This document shows, one piece after another, positions 56,101-64,000 of a stretch of DNA of 64,000 nucleotides. The position numbers and the translations under genes were made by a program. The stretch comes from Peromyscus leucopus (lineage: Eukaryota > Chordata > Mammalia > Rodentia > Cricetidae), in NCBI RefSeq assembly GCF_004664715.2, contig NC_051079.1:56695660-56759659 (forward strand), given 5' to 3'. Under the pieces are notes generated by a model. The model saw nothing but the letters and a program-made list of their open reading frames with translations. It did no database searches and had not been told where the DNA came from. Every line of letters begins with the position of its first letter. The stretch's first letter is position 1.

Positions 56101-57957
56101 CTGCAGACAGGGTGGCCAGCTGCTGCTTTCTCACTGCAGACAGTGTAACCAGCTGCGGCTTCCTCACTGCAGACAGTGGGACCAGCTGCTGCTGCTTCCT
56201 CACTGCAGACAGTGGGACCAGCTGCTGCTGCTTCCCCACTGCAGACAGTGGGACCAGCTGCTGCTGCTTCCTCACTGCAGACAGTGTAACCAGCTGCTGC
56301 TTCCTCACTGCAGACAGTGTGACCAGCTGCTGCTTCCTCACTGCAGACAGTGGGACCAGCTGCTGCTTCCTCACTGCAGACAGGGTGACCAGCTGCTTCT
56401 TCCTCACTGCAGACAGTGTAACCAGCTGCCGCTTCCTCACTGCAGACAGTGGGACCAGCTGCTGCTGCTTCCTCACTGCAGACAGTGGGACCAGCTGCTG
56501 CTGCTTCCTCACTGCAGACAGTGGGACCAGCTGCTGCTGCTTCCTCACTGCAGACAGTGTAACCAGCTGCTGCTTCCTCACTGCAGACAGTGTGACCAGC
56601 TGCTGCTTCCTCACTGCAGACAGTGGGACCAGCTGCTGCTTCCTCACTGCAGACAGTGGGACCAGCTGCTGCTTCCTCACTGCAGACAGTGGGACCAGCT
56701 GCTGCTGCTTCCTCACTGCAGACAGTGGGACCAGCTGCTGCTTCCTCACTGCAGACAGTGGGACCAGCTGCTGCTTCCTCACTGCAGACAGTGGGACCAG
56801 CTGCTGCTTCCTCACTGCAGACAGTGTGACCAGCTGCTGCTTCCTCACTGCAGACAGTGGGACCAGCTGCCGCTTCCTTACTGCAGACAGGGTGACCAGC
56901 TGCTGCTTCCTCACTGCAGACAGTGTAACCAGCTGCCACTTCCTCACTGCAGACAGTGGGACCAGCTGCTGCTTCCTCACTGCAGACAGTGTGACCAGCT
57001 GCTGCTTCCTCACTGCAGACATGGGACCAGCTGCCGCTTCCTCACTGCAGACAGTGGGACCAGCTGCTGCTTTCTCACTGCAGACAGGGGACCAGCTGCC
57101 GCTTCCTCACTGCAGACAGTGGGACCAGCTGCTGCTTCCTCACTGCAGACAGTGGGACCAGCTTCTTCCTCACTGCAGACATGGGACCAGCTGCCGCTTC
57201 CTCACTGCAGACAGTGGGACCAGCTGCCTCTTCCTCACTGCAGACAGTGGGACCAGCTGCCGCTTCCTCACTGCAGACAGTGGGACCAGCTGCCGCTTCC
57301 CACTGCAGACAGTGGACCAGCTGCTTCCTCACTGCAGACAGTGGGACCAGCTGCTGCTTCCTCACTGCAGACAGTGGGACCAGCTGCTGCTGCTTCCTCA
57401 TTGCAGAAAGTGTGACCAGCTGCTGCTTCCTCACTGCAGACATGGGACCATCTGCTGCTTCCTCACTGCAGACAGTGGGACCAGCTGCTTCCTCACTGCA
57501 GACAGTGTGACCAACTGCTTCTTCCTCACTGCAGACAGTGGGACCAGCTGCTGCTGCTTCCTCACTGCAGACAGTGGGACCAGCTGCTGCTTCCTCACTG
57601 CAGACAGGGGGACCAGCTGCTGCTGCTTCCTCACTGCAGACAGTGGGACCAGCTGCTGCTTCCTCACTGCAGACAGTGGGACCAGCTGCTGCTTCTTCCT
57701 CACTACAGACAGTGGGACCAGCTGCTGCTTCCTCACTGCAGACAGTGGGACCAGCTGCTGCTGTTTTCTCACTGCAGACAGTGGGACCAGCTGCTTCCTC
57801 ACTGCAGACAGTGGGACCAGCTGCTGCTTCCTCAATGCAGACAGTGGGACCAGCTGCCGCTTCCTCACTGCAGACAGTGGGACCAGCTGCTGCTTCCTCA
57901 ATGCAGACAGTGGGAACAGCTGCCGCTTCCTCACTGCAGACAGTGGGACCAGCTACT
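56101..57957 (+). repeat. 33-bp minisatellite, about 55 copies, with 273-bp higher-order period
   Basis: The unit begins CTGCAGACAGTGGGACCAGC and ends TGCTGCTTCCTCA (33 bp). Variants include 36-bp copies with an extra CTG and 29-32-bp copies. Central words TGGGACC, TGTAACC, TGTGACC and GGTGACC mark copy types. Since 33 is a multiple of three and the unit lacks stops in most frames, both strands stay open for long distances (56010-58112 plus; 55967-57022 minus). There is no start, splice or promoter context, so I do not call a gene. Every unit carries CAGCTG and CTGCAG words. Confidence 0.97.
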
Positions 57958-58095
57958 CCATGATGGTGACCACACTGACTTCCTTCCTTACCGTGATGAC
58001 TGTACCCTCAAACAATGAGCAAAATAAACACTTTCTAAAATTCCTTCTGGCTGGTTTTTTGTTACGGCAACAAGAACTGGCCTCCTCTAAAAAGC
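57958..58095 (-). mobile_element. Right flank of the host hAT-type element
   Basis: CTTCCTTACCGTGATGACTG, TACCCTCAAACAATGAGCAA, AATAAACACTTTCTAAAATT and TTTTTTGTTACGGCAACAAG complete the family after the array, confirming that the array is internal to the element. Confidence 0.85.
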
Positions 58096-58829
58096 ACTCT
58101 CAGGGAGCATAGACCTCGTCTGGACCTGAAACTCGTATACTGCTCCAACTGTCCTACCGTTCAGCCATTTTAATTGTCTCCTGTGCATTAGTGTTATCTC
58201 CTCCACGGCACTATAATCTACTTAAGTGCAAGGATCTGTGCTTACACTCATTCTTTGGTCCCTCACAAGGCAGGGGATTACTTCTTGGCTTTGCACTCAA
58301 AGAGCTCTTTCATCTGAGGATCAGTCAAAGGACGCTAAAGACTTGATTGATTTCAAGGATTAAATCCAAAACCAGAGAAGTTTCCTCTTAGTGAAAACTT
58401 CTTAGTTCTTTAAAAACCGTCACTACAATTTACAATAAAAATTGAATTTTAAAAACATGTTTGAATGTGAAGAGGAAAGAAAACATTGCTAGTACTATGA
58501 CATCTGATGTTTAATCTTTTTTTTTTTAAAAAAAAAATGTATTATCAGCTTGTTTTCTTTCACTTAATTGTGCTTGTAATATTTTCAATTAGCCTCAAAC
58601 TCTATTCCCATTATTTTGCTGCTTTAGGGAAGTATTAGGACAAATCATTCCACAATGTCTTGCACTAATGAGAACTTGTATGCTCTTATTTAGTCTTTTA
58701 ATATGAAAGGCAGAAAATCGCTTCCTTCTGGTGAAGCTGCTCCCCCACGTACTGCTTTTGGATATGGCTAGCCAAGGGGACGCACCGATTGTCACCTGTA
58801 GGTTTCGTGGCATGAATATCTATAAAGCT
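58096..58829. other. Single-copy-looking DNA
   Basis: T/A runs at 58518-58540. No recognised feature. Confidence 0.35.
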
Positions 58830-58912
58830 AGAACTTGGGAAACTGAGGCAGAATGATCAGTGAGAATTCAAGGCCAATACAGGCTGCAGAGTGAAACCTG
58901 TATCAAAAGAAG
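58830..58912 (+). mobile_element. Old B1-like SINE fragment
   Basis: GAACTTGGGAAACTGAGGCA, GAATTCAAGGCCAATACAGG and GCAGAGTGAAACCTGTATCA are a diverged 7SL-type body. Confidence 0.65.
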
Positions 58913-59354
58913 AACAAGAGTGCTGGACTCGTCTTGAAGAAAGCAGCATGTGGATCTGTTACCGGCCAGGAGAGGCAATGACTGTGTTGTAGTAACTGCC
59001 GCCATAACGGAGGACCCAGGAACAGGTGAAAATGTGTGAAAATGCTGGCCACAACCTCCATCCCGGACTCTCTGGTAGAGACACTTGTAAGGATGAGACA
59101 GACCTTCTGGCCTTGACTAGAAAACCAGCAGAGCCACACAGAGCCAAGAAAATGCTAAAATCCCATGGAAGGAAGCTGGGGTCTACAGTAAGAGTGACAT
59201 GGAGTTTCAGGAATCCTTAGCGAGTGTAACTGGATCATGTTGTAAGTGAGGCTGAGTGGTGTCCGGCAGCCTTGGACCCCAGTCTCATTAGATTACTTTT
59301 GAGTAACAGGCCAGTAATCATGAGGACTCTACAGTCAAGGCTTTGTCCATCGAA
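58913..59354. other. Single-copy-looking DNA
   Basis: No recognised feature; short overlapping frames only. Confidence 0.35.
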
Positions 59355-59520
59355 AGCACTTGATGAGCATTTGTGACGCTCTGGGTTTGAGTCCCAACAC
59401 TGCGCGTAACCACAGCTCTTTGGTGGTAGAGGCAAGAGGATCCAAAGTTTAAGGTCATCTTCAGCTGCATAGTAAGTTCAAGGTGGATTGGATATAAGAG
59501 ATCCTGTCTCCAAAAACAGT
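59355..59520 (+). mobile_element. B4-type SINE
   Basis: ID-like part (CACTTGATGAGCATTTGTGA, TGGGTTTGAGTCCCAACACT) followed by B1-like part (GAGGCAAGAGGATCCAAAGT, AAGGTCATCTTCAGCTGCAT, GATCCTGTCTCCAAAAACAG). Confidence 0.8.
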
Positions 59521-59729
59521 TTATTCAAAATGTCGTACTTATGACTATATTTTAAGGGAAGCCTTCCAATTCTCCAACAATAATGTTTAACATTAGGTGA
59601 CAAAAGGGAGGCAGATCCTGAAGACCCCAGTTCATACACATGCTACTTGCTCAGAGGACAGATCCAGCACAGAGTCTGCTCTGAAGTGAGGTCCATTTAC
59701 TTACTGCCTTTTCTCTGCCTAAAGACATA
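59521..59729. other. Unassigned sequence
   Basis: No recognised feature. Confidence 0.3.
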
Positions 59730-59935
59730 GTCAAACAGGATACTACAAATCTGGTCCACCATCCGCATTTTTTTAGTAAAGGTTTATTGGAATTGATGTA
59801 GTTACTTTACAGTTTATCTAGATCTGGTTTTGTACTGGGACTGCACAGTTGAACAGGGCCAGGAGTGATGTGGCACGCAATGTCTAAAGTGTTTATTACC
59901 TACACGGAGAGTGTTTGCTAACTCCCAGAGCAGTG
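59730..59935 (+). mobile_element. Old mammalian hAT-type MITE, copy 3
   Basis: CTACAAATCTGGTCCACCAT, TTAGTAAAGGTTTATTGGAA, GGTTTTGTACTGGGACTGCA and AGTGTTTGCTAACTCCC match the family of 15665-15912 and 29215-29355. Confidence 0.65.
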
Positions 59936-61120
59936 TGTAGGTCAAGACCACTGCACTTCATTTCCTACCTGTAGTATTTACTAAGCAGAGCTCCCTGATT
60001 CTCCTATGGCTCCTAACTCAGAATGCCATTCAGTACACACTTTCTTCTTGGGAATCGTAGCTGTTGTGCTCTAGACCCTGATAAATGTTTTAAGGTCCCA
60101 TCCTTAGCATGGTGATTGACAGTCATGGAACTTCTTCCACACAGTGGTCATACAAGTCCAATGTCATAATGTATGGAGTGTCCCTGGCCCATTGTCTGGT
60201 ACAAAATAAGCATCACATGATAACGAGCAATTACTGCTACCAATCAGGTAGGTAGTGGTTATTTCAGAATCTCATTCAAGTAGAATTTGTTTCTAATATA
60301 ATGTGCACTCTTGCTAAGTAAGTCTAGCAATATGGGCACTGGTCAGAACCAGTAGAATCTGGATAAGGCATTTAGTTTGAATAATGTCAATATAAAAAAA
60401 AATCTAAGAAGATCCCTTATCATTCTTTATTGCTGGCAATCTCTACAGTATCTTGTAAACTGCTTTAAATGGGTATTTAAAGTTTTTCTGTAGGACTCTG
60501 TCAAATACAGATAAGGGTTGTGAGGGGAAAATTTACATTTCACCGGTATTAAAAATTTATTAAAACTCATGAAAATGCACTTTATCATGCTTTTTGGTGT
60601 TTTATATTACAATCCCTGGGACATACTTGGGGGGAAATCATTTCACAGTTGCTGCTTAAATCTTAAAACATCTTAAATTCACTCTTCAACTCAGACTGCC
60701 ATTCACTACACTCTTTCTTCTATGGAGCTAAAACTGCAGTAATCTAGACCCTGATACAGGCTTCCAAGTCCTCCCATAGGATGCGTGGGGTGGAGAAAGA
60801 TGGAACATTAGTGTCAAAGAAATATATTATTTGATTCTCAATATAATTAATAAACCCTTTCTCTTCCCCACAGGAAATCTGCTAAATCTCCAATTCTTAT
60901 TTGTGTTGAAGCAGAAGATTTAGCTACTTACCTAACAGAAAAGGGGGAAAAGATCTGAAAAGGGCTTTAAGTATTTAGTACTCTAAACCCTGCATAAATT
61001 GGAGATTTGAATAAAAAATCAGCCCTGGTATTTTTCTATGAAAATGGTGAACAGAAGGAATATATGTGCTCAGAGGAATAGCGTTTTATGCCAAACATCA
61101 ATCAACCCGGCTTTAGAAGC
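59936..61120. other. Single-copy-looking DNA with a diverged direct repeat
   Basis: Two ~85-bp similar segments lie at 60015-60100 and 60688-60772. Otherwise AT-rich with no recognised family. Confidence 0.4.
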
Positions 61121-61360
61121 CTATTTATAATACTGTGGGGGTTCTGGACAGTGGCACTTCACACTGTGAAGACCAATCCATGACATTAGACAGTGAACAA
61201 TTGAAATCTTTACAAATAATTAAAACTCTGTTTGAAAATGGAGACGTTCTTCCACAGCTTTCGCGTGTGCGCGAGATGTCATCGATATTCAAGGGTGTAA
61301 ATATTGACTACTTACTGCTGCTAGCCAGAAGGAGAAAATTCCCTTTGAAATAATAATGTG
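61121..61360 (+). other. CpG-retaining segment with 72-codon open frame
   Basis: Opens with CTATTTATAA (61121-61130), a MEF2-type word. The frame at 61135-61353 has ordinary composition (LDSEQLKSLQIIKTLFENGD) and a TCGCGTGTGCGCGAGATGTC patch at 61261-61280 with several CpGs in an AT-rich setting. It could be a coding exon, a conserved regulatory element or chance. I do not recognise the peptide. Confidence 0.3.
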
Positions 61361-62618
61361 GAGTGTGTGTATATAACATATACATATGTATGCACACACA
61401 TATGCATAGAGATGTTAAATATATAGTCATATAGGGAGAGAAAATATAGATTTCACTTTATATGACAGTTGAATAGCTATGCTTTAAACAACCTATGTTC
61501 CCTGCCAGTGCGGTTTGAGTGTGAGTATGTATGTATGTGTGTATTTATGTGTATGTGTATGATATGCAAAGAGACACAAAAATATTTCTGAAAATTTTTA
61601 TCTATGATTTTTTTCTATAGCATGATGAGAGATATTAGAAAACACCATATATCTCACCCTAAAACCCTCTATGTTATTTAACTTGGCATCTAGAACTATA
61701 CAATTCTAGAGCTTGCAAGGACAGAATTAATAATCGTGTCTAGTTTTCATAATATTTTAAGCCCACCTCAAATCCTTTTGGGGTGCAGGCAAAGCACAAC
61801 TAATACATCAATTAGAATCCTGAAAACAGCTCCTTAATTTGACAATTTTTCATTTAAGAGACATGAGAATTAAAATTTTTTAAATTAAAAAAATCACTCA
61901 TGGTTTATTATTCCAGGCTCCTCATTAAGCAGAGAACTACCAGAGATATCGGCGCGCTTTGGCAGTATAGAGAGGCAAATAAACAAAAGCCATTACCTTC
62001 CTGCACAGCGCTTCCAATACCTATCTAGCACCTGCATGCGTTTCATCAGTTAGCAGAGCGGCTCATGGGGTGCATAGAGAGAGTGAGAAACAAGGTACAG
62101 GGAAAGGAGAGGAGTCTGCATGATGACTGTGGCCAGGAGAGAGGTGAGCCCCACTCCAGGTGAGATGCACTGGAGATTCCCGGAGACCCCCGGAAACAAG
62201 CGAGGATCGCAGGACCAATGAAGAAATGGCGTTAGGGAAGAGATAAAGGGGAGCATGACCGACCACGCTGTGTTTCCAGAAATAAAAACCAGAGCAGAGA
62301 ATGGGTGTGAGATTGTGGGCTGGACTGATTAAAGCTTGGCATGGTTTGATAAAGGGCTCAAGCTACGCTCTCGACTTTATGAGAACCTTACTCCATCAAA
62401 GTCACACATTCAAACAAAAGGAAACCAAACCTCCCTGTTTACACAGGAAATGGAAGCTAGATCCATTGCTGTTAGCCATTTTAGTGAAGTTTGTCCATAA
62501 GCTGACTGACCTAGGTATGGCCGGTACAGTGTGGTACTTCTGTCTATACTCTCCAGCCCTAGGGTTAAAGACTGGGACTCACTAAACACATGTGAGTGCA
62601 TTATTAAGGGCAGCTGTA
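61361..62618. other. AT-rich to mixed DNA, no repeat recognised
   Basis: Small TG/TATG runs at 61361-61400 and 61520-61565. A CGGCGCGC-containing patch at 61949-61957 again keeps CpG in AT-rich surroundings. No credible gene. Confidence 0.35.
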
Positions 62619-62619
62619 A

Positions 62620-62661
<42 letters not shown>
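62619..62661 (+). repeat. CA dinucleotide microsatellite
   Basis: About 21 CA copies. Confidence 0.97.
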
Positions 62662-62664
<3 letters not shown>

Positions 62665-64000
62665 AGGAGACTGGGTGAAAATTCCCCTGCAGCCTTTGCA
62701 AATGACTGACCCCCAGGTTAAAGACCCTTCCTGAGTGTAGCCCACTGTGGACACAGATATATAGTGTAGAACGCTGGTCAGTGTGGCTAGAACTAGATTC
62801 CCACGATAACTCCCGTGTCTACAATACAACAGAAAGTGTGTAGAAACTATTCAATCACTAACAACTGCAGGCTGACAAAGAGAAAAACTGTGGCCAAAAA
62901 GTAATCACTTTGATTCAGGAGAAGTCCACCCCCAGGGCAACTAGCTATCAAATCCCTATTCTAACCTGAAGTTTAAAAGGTCCCCTGACAGGGCCCTGGC
63001 CCTTCCTAAGGATACACATAAAATTTAGGCCCACAGCTTTAGAATCACGATCCAAGTGCCAGATAGGACCAAACTGATCCTATTAAAAGGAAAGAATGCA
63101 GGTAATTTCTTTTTCCTTCTGCTGTGTGGATGTTTCCTTACAGTTTTTTTTTGTTTTGTTTCCGTCAGCCTGAATTCAGGAAGGCACCAGGGGGAGCTCA
63201 CACATCTTCCTTCTTTTTCTCCCCCTCTGACAGGAGGTTGGTTGTGATATCCCTGCAAATGGGTGGGTCACAAACAACAAGGAAGGCATAGTGATTCACT
63301 GAAGTAAACAAAGATAATTCATTCCATAAAAATACTCTAGATTCTTCTCTTACACCGCGCCGAATCTCCTGGATTGGGCACACCTCAGCCGGCTGTAGGA
63401 CTCTGGGCGTTTAAACTCCAGTATGGAGGAAAAGACCTGAGGGATTGTCCCCATTACGCCTGGGGAGAGGGTGGACGCGAAGGAGAGTGGAGTGGTGGAG
63501 GAGGTGGAGGGAGAGAGAGCTTGGGATGGGGAAATTGTCTTTCATGCAGTGTGAAGGGGCAGTTTCCAGAACACTCCACTTGCAGGCACAGGGGAGGACC
63601 ATGGGAGGGATTTGGCCCAGGGGAGGTTGAGTCTTTAGTTTTCCACACTGATCCTTGAATAGACTCTTCCCCTCTGGGTAAGGGAGAGAGTTATTTGCTC
63701 CCCGCCCCCTTTGCCCAGGATTGAAAGCATGAGACAAGGAAGAGAAACTTGGGACATGTCACCGACAACTCTGTCAACATCAGAGAACAGAATTATAACA
63801 CCAAGCACACGCCAGGACTGGATAATCCATACCTAGGACTTCTAGTCGAGTTTCTCTAAGTGAGGAGCCCTGTGGGGAGAGCCGCAGAAAAATGACCCCT
63901 GCCTGCCCTGACACCTTATCCTAACACACCGCCTTCCTCGCCAGACTTTAAAGAAAGGACAGAATTCTAATCCTAAATTTCAGTCTCCACATAGCTCTCA
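62662..64000. other. Single-copy-looking DNA to end of window
   Basis: T run at 63146-63155 and a GGAGG-rich patch at 63490-63520. Overlapping frames on both strands (63374-63737) have no domain. Confidence 0.35.

Noticed and set aside
56101..57957. CRISPR-like array (about 33-bp repeats)
   Set aside because: Repeats are head to tail with no unique spacers, and the setting is a mammalian genome.
56010..58112. 700-codon open frame as a real gene
   Set aside because: It is a tandem repeat whose unit length is a multiple of three; overlapping long frames are open on both strands, and there is no start or splice context.

Overview
The window is non-coding-looking DNA from a muroid rodent. It holds many B1 SINEs (about fifteen full or partial), B2/B3- and B4-type SINEs, rodent-specific hAT-type elements, older mammalian layers (MIR, MER20-like, old LINE-1) and very long simple repeats. 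The mix of B1, B2/B3 and a MYS-like retroviral LTR fits the mouse/hamster/vole group, and I lean to a cricetid. I could not test this. There are no bacterial-style genes, operons, CRISPR arrays or rRNA/tRNA genes. I see no complete protein-coding gene. The best coding candidate is one 88-nt, splice-bounded open segment at 313-400 on the minus strand.

Layout. 1-5.4 kb: candidate exon, 3' end of an endogenous retrovirus with its LTR, a rodent LINE-type block split by a B1, a MER20-like piece, a 35-bp minisatellite and a SINE cluster. 5.4-9 kb: mostly single-copy, one MIR, then a SPIN-like hAT MITE. 9.8-10.8 kb: a CAT/CAC microsatellite split by a hAT-type element. 11-15 kb: MIR, a 28-copy AAG tract, CT/CA repeats, a B4. 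15.6-21.2 kb: old hAT, a CTCF-like motif, old L1 tail pieces, SINEs, CT and GT arrays. 21-29 kb: largely single-copy with two MIRs and one hAT-type relic. 29-34.4 kb: SINEs and an old L1 broken up by a GA tract. 34.4-39 kb: mostly single-copy, with an AT-rich block that may be a conserved element. 39-48.7 kb: repeat-dense (SINEs, hAT-type elements, L1 ORF2 relics, a 59-base C homopolymer). 48.7-55 kb: mixed, with small tandem arrays and a probable minus-strand LTR. 55.9-58.1 kb: a hAT-type element whose interior has expanded into a ~1.86-kb minisatellite. 58-64 kb: mostly single-copy with small SINE and hAT relics.

The most striking object is the 33-bp minisatellite at 56.1-57.96 kb. Its unit can be matched to one internal segment of the host element, it carries a 273-bp higher-order period, and it keeps several frames open on both strands. 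This explains the long open frames there without invoking a gene. Repeat family names come from recognition of sequence, not from a database search, and boundaries are generally good to about 10-20 bases. Nothing here supports a new enzymatic or defence system; the interest lies in repeat biology and a few candidate regulatory or conserved segments.
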